Assembly (NCBI GenBank): GCA_030041135.1
Contig: JASHOL010000476.1
Location: forward strand, 1 to 59,364
Direction of reading: 5' to 3'
DNA from: Streptosporangiaceae bacterium
Lineage (GTDB): Bacteria; Actinomycetota; Actinomycetes; Streptosporangiales; Streptosporangiaceae
DNA length: 59,364 nt
Each line of letters starts with the position of its first letter. The first letter of the stretch is position 1. Both the position numbers and the translations under genes were made by a program. This document shows, in pieces, positions 1 through 7,281 of the stretch. The notes under the pieces are model-generated. The model was not told the DNA's origin, did not search any database, and was given only the letters and a program-made list of their open reading frames with translations.

Positions 1-423
1 ACGGAGGCGGTCTCTCTGTCGCCGAGGGATGCAGCCGTCGTGCACCCAGAGACAGACGGGACGACGTACGTCACCGTCGGGTCGGCGGGCCGGCCCCGTT
101 ACGCATGGTCAGGTGCGGTCGAATCCGACCGGAACTTCATCGCCGGCGTGAACACGGGAGCGCCGGGGAACGGCACCGAGGTTACCGCTGACGCCAAGAC
201 CGGGGTCGGGCCATACGTCAGCCAGCTCGATTTCACCGACAAGTACGAGACCATCAACTGGTCGCAGGCCCGGTACCGGGACTACGCCTTCATCGCCCTG
301 GACGTCGTGCCTGCCGCGCCAGACGGGACGACGACGATGACGCTCAGGGCCATCAACGAGCAGGGCGTCGAGTTCGACCGGGTCATCTTCAGCCGTAAGG
401 CCGGCGGCCATCGTCGCTTCTAG
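1..423 (+). CDS. Metallophosphoesterase, C-terminal part (5' end outside window)
   Basis: The frame is open to the left edge, so only the last 140 residues are present. They match the C-terminal beta-rich tail of secreted calcineurin-like phosphoesterases of actinobacteria: the segment TTYVTVGSAGRPRYAW is the end of the catalytic domain, followed by a variable loop and a closing strand pair ending in EFDRVIFSRKAG. The metal ligands of the catalytic domain lie upstream of the window and cannot be checked. Such proteins are usually exported phosphatases or nucleotidases, but the signal peptide is not visible either. The gene converges on the next gene (minus strand), 13 bp away. The family call is fairly good; the substrate is unknown. 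Confidence 0.6.
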   Translation, partial: TEAVSLSPRDAAVVHPETDGTTYVTVGSAGRPRYAWSGAVESDRNFIAGVNTGAPGNGTEVTADAKTGVGPYVSQLDFTDKYETINWSQARYRDYAFIALDVVPAAPDGTTTMTLRAINEQGVEFDRVIFSRKAGGHRRF

Positions 424-436
424 GCCGATCGCGGCG

Positions 437-1204
437 CTATCCGGCCGGCGCTGCTTCTGGACCTGCACTCGGTTCTGACCGCGCGTCCAGTTCCGCGGCG
501 CTGCGGGCCGCCGCTAGCCGGTAGTACATCAGCGTGAGGGCGATGGCGACGAACGGGCCATAGCCGACGCCGCCGACGATTGCCGGAATCATCCGATGCA
601 GCACGACCGGCATCGCGGGCCTGCTGATCACGTTGATCGGGATGAGCATGACCAGAATCGAGATGCCATAGGCCTTCGCCAGCGCCCACAGAACCTCCGA
701 CCCGTGGCCGTGGATAAGGCGCCAGCTGCGCCGGACACCCGCCGGCACAGGCAGGTCCTCGATGATGACAACCGGCACCGCGAGCAGCCACATGAACATC
801 AGGTACAGGGCCGGGATGGCGACGAGGAAGTCCCAGAACTTCAGGATCGGAATGGATGCGAGGATCACGAGCCAGACCGCGGCCAAGACGGCCGCCGCCG
901 GCGCGGCCCGGACGACGGCAGTCGCCAGCCTGATCGGGGTCGGGGCATCGCTTCCGCTGGACCCCGGAGGGCGCGCCGCGACGACGGCGATCAGCACGAA
1001 CGTCGCGGCCCCGACAACCGCGTCGCACCACGCTGCCGAGCCGCGGTTGACGGTGATCAGCGCGATCAGGCCCGCGGTCGGCCCGTAGATGGCGCCGGCG
1101 ATGAGCAGCATGCGGCCGGCGCTGGCGCGATAAAGGTGCCAGGCGTCGCGCAGGACGCCTTCCAGCGGATCGGTCACGGCGCGATCATACGCATAACCGG
1201 ACAT
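437..1204 (-). CDS. Polytopic membrane protein of unknown function
   Basis: A protein of about 255 residues with roughly five or six hydrophobic segments (for example AGRMLLIAGAIYGPTAGLIA, AVLAAVWLVILASIPIL, LVAIPALYLMFMWLLAVPVV and ILVMLIPINVI) and a charged C-terminal tail. The segment RRSWRLIHGHGSEVLWALA between membrane spans resembles the repeats of the glycerophosphodiester phosphodiesterase/YciC-type membrane-domain family often seen in actinobacteria, but no catalytic motif is recognisable. The frame stays open to 1402, but that extension is low-complexity and basic. ATG at 1204 or GTG at 1177 (VTDPLEGVLRDAWHLYR) are both reasonable; neither has a clear ribosome binding site. No partner gene suggests a role. 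Confidence 0.6.
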   Translation of the reverse strand: MSGYAYDRAVTDPLEGVLRDAWHLYRASAGRMLLIAGAIYGPTAGLIALITVNRGSAAWCDAVVGAATFVLIAVVAARPPGSSGSDAPTPIRLATAVVRAAPAAAVLAAVWLVILASIPILKFWDFLVAIPALYLMFMWLLAVPVVIIEDLPVPAGVRRSWRLIHGHGSEVLWALAKAYGISILVMLIPINVISRPAMPVVLHRMIPAIVGGVGYGPFVAIALTLMYYRLAAARSAAELDARSEPSAGPEAAPAG

Positions 1205-1510
1205 CGTCGCCAGGACGGTCGCCGACCCGAGGCGCAACTCCGACAAATTCCCGCCCATCTGCATGGCTGCGGAACCTGGGTGTCGTCCCGCAGGCTGTTG
1301 CACTCTTGACGCGGTCGGGTGCGGTGGGCCCGGCCGCCGGCCGGTCTCGGGATGCCTGCACTGCCCGCCGGCTGTCGACACCCTGCAAGTTGTCCGGTGC
1401 ATACCAGGTCAAAGCGACCGCGAAAATGCGGAGAACTTACAGGATGTCGGAAAACTACGCTGCGGACGGACCACCCGCGGCCCGGCCTGGTGCTTGCCAG
1501 GGCCGCCGGC
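1205..1510. other. Intergenic stretch without a recognisable gene
   Basis: About 300 bases lie between the membrane protein start and the end of the next minus-strand gene. Short overlapping frames exist on both strands, but their translations are Arg/Pro-rich and show no domain. I see no clear hairpin or operator. The stretch 1425-1455 (cgaccgcgaaaatgcggag and following) is less GC-rich than the rest and could hold promoter elements for the membrane protein. Confidence 0.3.
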
Positions 1511-1834
1511 TCACGGCCTCGTTTTCCGGGCCGTCACCGGCGGCTCCGACGGAGCACATCCAAGGGCGGTCAGCAGCTCGGCTGGGTCGCTGGTCACCAC
1601 GGCATAGGGCCGTACGTCCAGGCTGCGGGCCACAGCAATGTAGCGCGGTTTGCCGCGAGGATTCGCTTCGTCGACACGGAGGCGGTAACGGTCAGCCACA
1701 GCCCGGGTCAGTAGGTCCCAGTCGGGTGCGGCGGCAGAATCATTGCGCCGCTGCAGCCACTCCCCAGTTGTGACGGGATTGTCAGAGTGGGCACCATATG
1801 TAACCGACCCGCACCTCAGCTCTGGACTGCCCAT
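1511..1834 (-). CDS. Small conserved-looking protein divergent from XRE regulator
   Basis: A 107-residue protein, WDLLTRAVADRYRLRVDEANPRGK in the middle and LDVRPYAVVTSDPAELLTALG near the C-terminus (written here in two parts of the same chain). No domain name is certain, but the composition is that of a folded small globular protein. The start is well supported: a perfect AGGAGG lies 7 bases before the ATG at 1834. It is transcribed away from the XRE regulator at 1983, and the two share a short control region holding a palindrome. It may be regulated by, or work with, that regulator. Function unknown. Confidence 0.6.
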   Translation of the reverse strand: MGSPELRCGSVTYGAHSDNPVTTGEWLQRRNDSAAAPDWDLLTRAVADRYRLRVDEANPRGKPRYIAVARSLDVRPYAVVTSDPAELLTALGCAPSEPPVTARKTRP

Positions 1835-1916
1835 TTTACCGCCTCCTGTTCAGGCCGCCGGGCGATGCGTATCGACAGTCAACCTCGTAGCCGGCGTAGC
1901 TTTGTAGATGTTGGCT

Positions 1917-1937
1917 GTATGGTCAGAAAGGCCATAC
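1917..1937. promoter_or_regulatory. Candidate operator between divergent genes
   Basis: Inverted repeat GTATGG (1917-1922) and CCATAC (1932-1937) with a 9-base spacer; with one mismatch the arms extend to 8 bp. It lies 45 bases before the XRE gene start and about 85 bases from the divergent small gene, a position expected for an autoregulatory site of an XRE protein. Binding is inferred only. Confidence 0.35.
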
Positions 1938-1982
1938 GGGCAACAGCGGCCCACCGCCTCCGACATGCGAGTGGCACGAGGC

Positions 1983-3218
1983 ATGAGCGAGTTCGGCAGG
2001 GAGTTAACGCGCCTGATGGCGCAGCGCGGCATAGGTGTGCGCGGGCTGGCACGCGCGGTCTACTGCAATCCTGGGCACATTTCCAATCTCCGCAATGGCA
2101 AGGCGCGCCCATCCGTGAATCTGGCCGCGGCCCTCGACCGGAACCTCGAGGCGCAGGGGGTGCTCGAAGAGGCGGCCGTGCGTGCTCGTCGCGCGCCCGC
2201 GCATGCTCCCTCCGGGCTGACAGGGAAAGTCGGCGCATCCTCTGCCGTTCTCAACAAGAGCCTTGAGCCCTGGGAAGTGGCCGAGGCGCTCACTCGCTCC
2301 TCGCTGAGCGCAACGACGGTCGACATTCTGGAGGAGTCTGTCGTCGGCCTTGCGGCTCGCTATCCGTTCACGTCGCCCGATAATCTAGTTGTAGATGTGC
2401 AAGCGATCCTTAGCGTCATCGGCACTGCGCTTGTGCATTCTCAGCCCTTGAGTGTCCGGGAACGATGCGTCAGGCTGGCCTGCATCGCGTGCGGCGTGGC
2501 GGGTCAACTTGCCGACGACACTGCTCGTCCTGATCGGTCTGCCGCATGGTTCAGCGTCGCGAGTATTGCCGCGGACGAAATATGCGATCCCGACCTTGCG
2601 GCGTGGGTCCTTGCGGTGCGGAGTATCGGATGTCATTTTCGCGGCGAGTATGATCTGGCTGCCGAGTTGCTTAGCCGGGCGAGGATTGCTGGCTCGTCTT
2701 GTACCTTCCGGAGGCAAGCTTGGCTGGTGGCGTTGTCTGCTCGCGCGAATGCTGCGGTTGCGTGTCGGCGAGGCGGCCTCGGCGAACGCGGATCGAGTGT
2801 TGCACCTGCAGTAGACAATGCGCGAGCGCTTCTGCAAGCTGCCGGGCCACCATCAGGCACGGATTTCTTCGACGGGCCACGACTGGCTGGGATGGCGGGT
2901 ACAGCCATGCTGATGGCGGGTGACATACCTGCGGCAAAAGCATTCATAGAGGAGGCGCTGGCGGGACGTACCGCCAGCGACGTTAAGGGACGCGCATTGC
3001 TAACTCTCGATCTTGCCGAATGCATGGTAGCGGAGCATGAGCCAGAGCAGGCCGTCGAGTTGGCGGCGAGCGCAATCAATATGCAGGGTAGCGGCATCGT
3101 AGTGCCAGTTATTAATCGGGCGGCTTTGATACATAGAGCACTGCGCCCATGGTCACGCTGTTATGCGGAACTAGGCGACAAGCTAGCTGAGCTGCACGGA
3201 AGAGTAACGGAGGGCTGA
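1983..3218 (+). CDS. XRE-family transcriptional regulator with helical C-terminal domain
   Basis: The N-terminus carries a helix-turn-helix of the XRE/lambda repressor type at about residues 2-60 (FGRELTRLMAQRGIGVRGLA, then CNPGHISNLRNGKARPS). The remaining 350 residues are Ala/Leu-rich and helical with a TPR-like look (AWVLAVRSIGCHFRGEYDLA; AKAFIEEALAGRTASDVKGR), as in large actinobacterial XRE proteins. The frame is open further upstream, but ATG at 1983 with GAGG just before it begins exactly at the HTH; ATG at 1965 is an alternative. The stop is followed 3 bases later by the NUDIX gene, so the two are one operon. Third codon positions are less GC-biased than in neighbouring genes, consistent with recent acquisition. 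Target and ligand unknown. Confidence 0.8.
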   Translation: MSEFGRELTRLMAQRGIGVRGLARAVYCNPGHISNLRNGKARPSVNLAAALDRNLEAQGVLEEAAVRARRAPAHAPSGLTGKVGASSAVLNKSLEPWEVAEALTRSSLSATTVDILEESVVGLAARYPFTSPDNLVVDVQAILSVIGTALVHSQPLSVRERCVRLACIACGVAGQLADDTARPDRSAAWFSVASIAADEICDPDLAAWVLAVRSIGCHFRGEYDLAAELLSRARIAGSSCTFRRQAWLVALSARANAAVACRRGGLGERGSSVAPAVDNARALLQAAGPPSGTDFFDGPRLAGMAGTAMLMAGDIPAAKAFIEEALAGRTASDVKGRALLTLDLAECMVAEHEPEQAVELAASAINMQGSGIVVPVINRAALIHRALRPWSRCYAELGDKLAELHGRVTEG

Positions 3219-3221
3219 ACG

Positions 3222-3758
3222 GTGCGGTGGACCGTGCATGGGCATCGGGACGTGTACGCCAGCGAATGGGTGCGAGTGTCTCTAGATGACGTAGAGATCC
3301 AGGACGGGCGGCGGTTCGAGCATCATGTGCTCCACTTCCCGCGTGCTTCAGTAACAGCAGTGGTGGCTGATGAGGCTGGTAGGGTACTGCTGCTCTGGCG
3401 GCATCGGTTTATCCCGAACTCGTGGGGCTGGGAAGTACCCGCTGGATGGGCTGAGCCTGGAGAGGAGCCGGCTGCCGCCATAGCACGCGAGATCGAAGAA
3501 GAAACGGGCTACCGGCCGGCGCTGGTACGGCCGATGATTAGATACAACGCGCTGAGCGGCATCAGCGATATGCAATTCACTGCCTTCGTGGCGAATGGTG
3601 CCGAGCACGTCGGCCCCCCGGCTGACCAAAGCGAGTCTTCCCGAGTGGAATGGATACGAGCCGCGGAGATACCAAAGCTTGCTGCCGCAGGGGAAATCAA
3701 GGACGGTCCGTCGCTAGCTGCGCTCATGTATTACCTCGCAGTCGAGCAAGACAGCTAG
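3222..3758 (+). CDS. NUDIX hydrolase (ADP-ribose pyrophosphatase-like)
   Basis: A 178-residue hydrolase of nucleoside-diphosphate-linked compounds. A complete Nudix box is visible at about residues 75-97: G, five residues, E, seven residues, then REIEEETGY, which matches the consensus exactly. The layout (N-terminal strand region YASEWVRVSLDDVEI, long box, SRVEWIRAAEIPKL near the end) resembles the ADP-ribose pyrophosphatase subgroup. The GTG start at 3222 is preceded by GGAGG that overlaps the end of the XRE gene, indicating translational coupling. XRE-NUDIX pairs recur in actinobacteria, where the substrate could be a cofactor-like nucleotide or the effector of the regulator; this is inference. 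It shares the weaker GC bias of the XRE gene. Confidence 0.88.
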   Translation: MRWTVHGHRDVYASEWVRVSLDDVEIQDGRRFEHHVLHFPRASVTAVVADEAGRVLLLWRHRFIPNSWGWEVPAGWAEPGEEPAAAIAREIEEETGYRPALVRPMIRYNALSGISDMQFTAFVANGAEHVGPPADQSESSRVEWIRAAEIPKLAAAGEIKDGPSLAALMYYLAVEQDS

Positions 3759-4004
3759 AGCCGTGATCGTCCAGGCGGTTTCACAGCCTGGCCGGCGGGT
3801 GCTCGCCCGGATGCTGGAAGATGACGGCGACCTGGCTGACGCGAGAGCAGGTCCGGTACCTGGTCGAAACGCGCGATGACGTGCGATGAGCGCCACCATC
3901 GTCCGGCAAGGCCGGCGGGCCGACGCGGCCGGCGGCGGCCAGGCTCTTAATGTAGAGCGCGGGCGCGGTAGGTCACCGCGCCGGCCGCTAGCAGAGGACG
4001 CCGC

Positions 4005-4847
4005 ATGCCCGCTGAGCTCATGAATGGCACGGAACTTAGCCGCGAGATCGTGGCTGGCGCCGCGAAGCGCGCGGCCGAGCTGAGCGCGGCCGGGATCGTC
4101 CCGTGCCTGGCGACAGTGATCGTGGGCGAGGACCCGGCCTCTGTCACTTACGTGCGGATGAAACAGAACCGCTCGCGCACCGCGGGCATCGCGTCGCGCC
4201 ACGTTGAGATGCCCGAGCAGACGACGACGCAGCAGCTCGTCGACGAGATCAGCGCACTGTCGGCCGACGCGGACGTGCACGGAATCCTCCTTCAGCACCC
4301 CGTTCCTTCTCATATCGACGAGCGGGCCGCGTTCGAGGCCATCGCCCCGCACAAGGATGTCGACGGCGTCACGATGCACTCGTTCGCGGCCATGGCCTTC
4401 GCGGAGCCCGGCTTCGCCTCCGCCACACCCGGCGCCATCATGCGGCTCCTGGACGCCTATAACGTCGACCCCAGCGGGAGGCACGCCGTGGTGATCGGCC
4501 GGAGCCCGATACTCGGAAAGCCGGTGGGCATGCTGCTGCTCGGCCGCAATGCCACCGTCACTTACTGCCACTCGCGTACCCGTGACCTGCCAGGGATCGC
4601 GCGGACCGGTGACATCGTGGTGGCCGCGGTCGGTAAGCCCGAGTTCGTCCGTGGTGACTGGATCAAGCCGGGCGCGGTGGTCGTGGACGCCGGCTACAAC
4701 CCGGGCAACGTCGGCGACGTGGCCTTCTCCGAAGCGGCTGAGGTCGCGAGCCTGCTGACGCCGGTTCCCGGCGGCGTCGGGCCGATGACGATCGCCGTCT
4801 TGCTCGACCAGACGGTCGACGCGGCGGCGAGGCAGGCGTCCGGCTGA
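4005..4847 (+). CDS. folD: FolD-type methylenetetrahydrofolate dehydrogenase/cyclohydrolase
   Basis: A 280-residue bifunctional enzyme that oxidises 5,10-methylene-THF to methenyl-THF with NADP and hydrolyses it to 10-formyl-THF in the cytosol. Conserved features: SVTYVRMK with the catalytic Tyr and Lys (about residues 47-54), GILLQHPVP, KDVDGVT, the dinucleotide-binding GRSPILGKPVGMLLL, and TPVPGGVGPMTIAVLL near the end. The length is normal. The usual PCTP segment before the Rossmann domain is replaced by SATPGAIMRLL, so this may be a FolD paralogue rather than the main copy. ATG at 4005 or 4020 could be the start. The 246 bases upstream hold no convincing gene, and no operon partner is evident. 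Confidence 0.85.
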   Translation: MPAELMNGTELSREIVAGAAKRAAELSAAGIVPCLATVIVGEDPASVTYVRMKQNRSRTAGIASRHVEMPEQTTTQQLVDEISALSADADVHGILLQHPVPSHIDERAAFEAIAPHKDVDGVTMHSFAAMAFAEPGFASATPGAIMRLLDAYNVDPSGRHAVVIGRSPILGKPVGMLLLGRNATVTYCHSRTRDLPGIARTGDIVVAAVGKPEFVRGDWIKPGAVVVDAGYNPGNVGDVAFSEAAEVASLLTPVPGGVGPMTIAVLLDQTVDAAARQASG

Positions 4848-4870
4848 CGGCCCGGCCGCCGCTTGTGGCG

Positions 4871-4892
4871 CTATTACATTCTCCGAACTATT
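4871..4892 (+). repeat. Upstream element, copy 1 (shared with the 5566 gene)
   Basis: CTATTACATTCTCCGA followed by an AT-rich stretch, lying 43 bases before the padR-type gene start. The same element recurs at 5503-5524 with 18 of 22 positions identical. In this GC-rich DNA it is strikingly AT-rich. It is either a shared promoter element or the operator of the PadR protein encoded next to it. Confidence 0.4.
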
Positions 4893-4913
4893 GTTGGCGC
4901 CGGGAGGTGCCTC

Positions 4914-5231
4914 ATGACCAGGGACGCGATTCGCGGGTCGTCAGATCGAGGCATCCTGATCCTGACTAGCCTGGCCGAGGGACCTAAGCACGGGTACGCC
5001 CTGATCAAGGACATCGAGGACTTCGGCGGCGTCAAGCTCGGCGCGGGCACGCTCTACGGTGCGCTGGCCATGCTGGAGAAGGCCGGCCTGGTGGAGGCCC
5101 TGCCCGCCGACGACCGCCGCCATCCGTACCGGATCACGGCGAGCGGCCGGGAGCACCTGCGCGTCCGGCTGTCGGAAGCGGCAAGGATTGCCGAGGTCGG
5201 ACTGCGGCGCATCGCGGCGGCGCTGACGTGA
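4914..5231 (+). CDS. PadR-family transcriptional regulator
   Basis: A 105-residue winged-helix regulator. It shows the PadR signature: ILILTSLAEGPKHGYALIKDI, GAGTLYGALAMLEKAGLVEA and the wing DRRHPYRITASGREHL (each quoted in part). ATG at 4914 has GGGAGG 6 bases upstream, so the shorter form is chosen over the GTG further upstream. The last codons overlap the next gene (GTGA overlap at 5228), a common arrangement of PadR with a small partner. PadR proteins usually repress a nearby membrane or transport gene and themselves. A repeated AT-rich element before this gene and before the gene at 5566 makes both likely targets. Confidence 0.85.
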   Translation: MTRDAIRGSSDRGILILTSLAEGPKHGYALIKDIEDFGGVKLGAGTLYGALAMLEKAGLVEALPADDRRHPYRITASGREHLRVRLSEAARIAEVGLRRIAAALT

Positions 5232-5449
5232 AGCGGATCCTTGCCCTCTACCCTCGTGACTGGCGGGAGCGGTACGGCGACGAAGTATCCGACCTGGCGG
5301 ACGAGCTCGTCCGGATGGGCGAGACGACACCAGCGCGGGCTCGCCTCGGCCTGGTCGGCGGGGCCGCAGTCGAGCGCTGGCGGTCCTGGGCGACCGCTAC
5401 CGGCGCTATGCCGCCAGCCCACAAACGGCTCGTCCCGCTGATCTGGTAA
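5228..5449 (+). CDS. Small PadR-associated protein
   Basis: A 73-residue protein beginning MKRILALYPRDWRERYGDE, a motif typical of small proteins and of permease N-terminal segments that follow PadR genes in actinobacteria. It begins with GTG inside the stop of the padR gene (4-base GTGA overlap), so it is translationally coupled. The chain ends shortly after SWATATGAMPPAHKRL and lacks the membrane spans carried by longer relatives, so it may be a shortened version. Function unknown. Confidence 0.7.
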   Translation: MKRILALYPRDWRERYGDEVSDLADELVRMGETTPARARLGLVGGAAVERWRSWATATGAMPPAHKRLVPLIW

Positions 5450-5502
5450 CGCGGCTACGGCGTCGGGCTCAGCTCTCGCTCTCGGACCGGTCGGGCTCGC
5501 CA

Positions 5503-5524
5503 CTATTACACTTTCCGATATATT
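5503..5524 (+). repeat. Upstream element, copy 2
   Basis: CTATTACACTTTCCGA plus an AT-rich tail (TATATTTG), 63 bases before the ATG at 5566. It matches the element at 4871-4892 at 18 of 22 positions. Two copies in the two leader regions around one regulator gene argue for shared control, most simply by the PadR protein. Confidence 0.4.
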
Positions 5525-5565
5525 TGCTTCGGATCTAGCCAGTCGCACCGGGTGGAAGGGGACAC

Positions 5566-6144
5566 ATGGCGATTGCGCTCGCGGTGACCTACCTCTGCTG
5601 GTTGATATTCGAGGTTGCCCTGCTGGTCCGCGACCGGGTGCGAAATCAGGGCAGCACGGCCGGAGACCGCGGCACGCGGCTGCTGAACTTCCTGCTGATC
5701 ATCGCGGCCATCGTGGTCGCGGACGTGCTGCGCCCGCTGACCGGCACTCATTCGCCGCTGCGGATCCCCGGCGGCCCCGGCGGCTGGACGCTGATCGCCG
5801 GAGCGATCATCGTCTGGATCGGCCTGCTCGTCCGGATCTGGGCCGTAGTGACGCTTGGCCGGAGCTTCCGCACCACGGTCGAGGTCGATCCCGGTCAGGC
5901 GGTGGTCTCCAGCGGCCCGTACCGGCAGATCCGCCATCCGTCTTACACCGGCCTGCTGCTGATGGTGACCGGCGTCGGCATCGCGTCTGGCAACTGGCTC
6001 GCGCTCGCGGTCTGCATCCTGCTGCCGGGGGCAGCGATGCTGCGGCGGATCCAGATCGAGGAGGCGGAGCTGACCCGAGTGCTGGGCGAGCCCTACCAGG
6101 TGTACCGGGGCCACACCAAGCGCCTGATCCCCGGCCTGTGGTGA
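5566..6144 (+). CDS. Isoprenylcysteine carboxyl methyltransferase-family membrane protein
   Basis: A 192-residue integral membrane protein with about four or five hydrophobic spans (AIALAVTYLCWLIFEVALLV, LLNFLLIIAAIVVADVL, LIAGAIIVWIGLLVRIW, and a pair near 145-165). The C-terminal half carries the conserved SAM-binding core GPYRQIRHPSYTG and the closing motif RIQIEEAELTRVLGEPYQVY with TKRLIPGLW. Bacterial members methylate small carboxylates or are uncharacterised; the substrate here is unknown. ATG at 5566 follows GGAAGGGGACAC, an acceptable ribosome binding site. It shares an upstream element with the padR gene and probably belongs to that regulon. Confidence 0.85.
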   Translation: MAIALAVTYLCWLIFEVALLVRDRVRNQGSTAGDRGTRLLNFLLIIAAIVVADVLRPLTGTHSPLRIPGGPGGWTLIAGAIIVWIGLLVRIWAVVTLGRSFRTTVEVDPGQAVVSSGPYRQIRHPSYTGLLLMVTGVGIASGNWLALAVCILLPGAAMLRRIQIEEAELTRVLGEPYQVYRGHTKRLIPGLW

Positions 6145-6187
6145 GTCGCCGGAGCGCCTCGCTCAGGTAACCGGGCCCGGCGGTCGG

Positions 6188-7207
6188 TCAGGCAGCCCGG
6201 CGCCAGGCCTCGGCCAGGGCGGCGTAGCTTTCGCGGCGGCGCTCCCGGTCCAGGCTCGGTGTCACCACGACGATCTCGTCAGCCTGCGCGGCCTGCTTCA
6301 TCTCCAGCAGCCGCTCGGCGACGACCTTCGGCTCGCCTGTCACCATTCGCCCGTCGTCCTCCCGCCCGGACCGGAACTCGGCGGACTGCGCTAGCTCGCG
6401 CGCCTGCTCGGGCCGCAGCGGCTCGCGGATGCCGCGCCTGATGTTCTGGCGGGTGAGCGTCCAGGCTGCCTCGAAGTCGATCACGGCCTCCGGGTCCTCG
6501 CTGGCGAAGGCCAGCACCGACATCGCCGAGTACGGCTGCGCGCCCTCGGCGCGCGGCTCGAACCGGCGCCGGTAGTCCACCAGCGCGTCGACGGCAATGT
6601 CGGGACTCATGTGATGGGCAAAGACCGCGCTCATCCCGTTGACCGCGGCGAACCGCGGGCCGTAGAAGCTCGAGCCGAGCACGAACAGCTGGGGCCGCTC
6701 GTCGACGAGCGGCGCCGCCACCAGCGGCTCGTACGGGTGCCCGGCGGGAAAGCCGTCGCCGAGAAACGCGAGCAGCTCGCCAACCTGAGCCGGGAACTCG
6801 GCCGCCGGGTCGGTCACCATGCCTCGGCGCAGCACGTGCGCGGTCAGCGGATCGGTGCCGGGCGCGCGGCCGAGCGCCAGGTCGATCCGGCCTGGGTACA
6901 TGGCCAGCAGTGTCCTGAACGTCTCGGCGACCTTCAGCGCCGCATGGTTCGGCAGCATGATCCCGGCGGCGCCCACCCGGATCCGGGAGGTGAGCGCCCC
7001 GACGTGCGCGGTCAGCAGCTCCGGGGAGCTGCAGGCCAGGCTGCGCATGTTGTGGTGCTCGGACACCCAGTACCGCCGGTAACCGGCCGCCTCGACCGCC
7101 CGCGCGATCTGGACGGCACCGGCGATGGAGGCGGCCGCATCCTCGCCGAACTCGATCCCGACGAAGTCGAGCACGGCCAGCGGCAGTGACTCTTCGTTCC
7201 CACTCAT
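6188..7207 (-). CDS. LLM-class flavin-dependent oxidoreductase (MsnO8-like group)
   Basis: A luciferase-like TIM-barrel monooxygenase of about 339 residues. Typical motifs of the subgroup are LAVLDFVGIEFGE at the start, YWVSEHHNMRSLACSSPELL, RIRVGAAGIMLPNHAALKVA, ETFRTLLAMYPGRIDLALGR and FVLGSSFYGPRFAA. These proteins use reduced FMN (or F420H2 in some cases) to oxidise small organics; the substrate cannot be read. The start is set at ATG 7207 because translation upstream (to 7255) adds a non-conserved tail; ATG at 7213 is equally possible and neither has a clear ribosome binding site. The gene is divergent from the MFS exporter at 7282, suggesting they may share control. Confidence 0.82.
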   Translation of the reverse strand: MSGNEESLPLAVLDFVGIEFGEDAAASIAGAVQIARAVEAAGYRRYWVSEHHNMRSLACSSPELLTAHVGALTSRIRVGAAGIMLPNHAALKVAETFRTLLAMYPGRIDLALGRAPGTDPLTAHVLRRGMVTDPAAEFPAQVGELLAFLGDGFPAGHPYEPLVAAPLVDERPQLFVLGSSFYGPRFAAVNGMSAVFAHHMSPDIAVDALVDYRRRFEPRAEGAQPYSAMSVLAFASEDPEAVIDFEAAWTLTRQNIRRGIREPLRPEQARELAQSAEFRSGREDDGRMVTGEPKVVAERLLEMKQAAQADEIVVVTPSLDRERRRESYAALAEAWRRAA

Positions 7208-7281
7208 GATCATGTCAATGCGGGAAGGGCCGGCGGCATTCCCGCCGTGGTCCAAGATCGCTGAGCCGGTGGTGCCGTAGC

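Noticed and set aside
3763-3890. Short plus-strand frames between the NUDIX and folD genes, for example a 22-codon frame from ATG 3831 and a 38-codon frame from GTG 3763
   Set aside because: Both show some codon bias but are too short, mutually overlapping and without ribosome binding sites; possibly remnants, not listed as genes.
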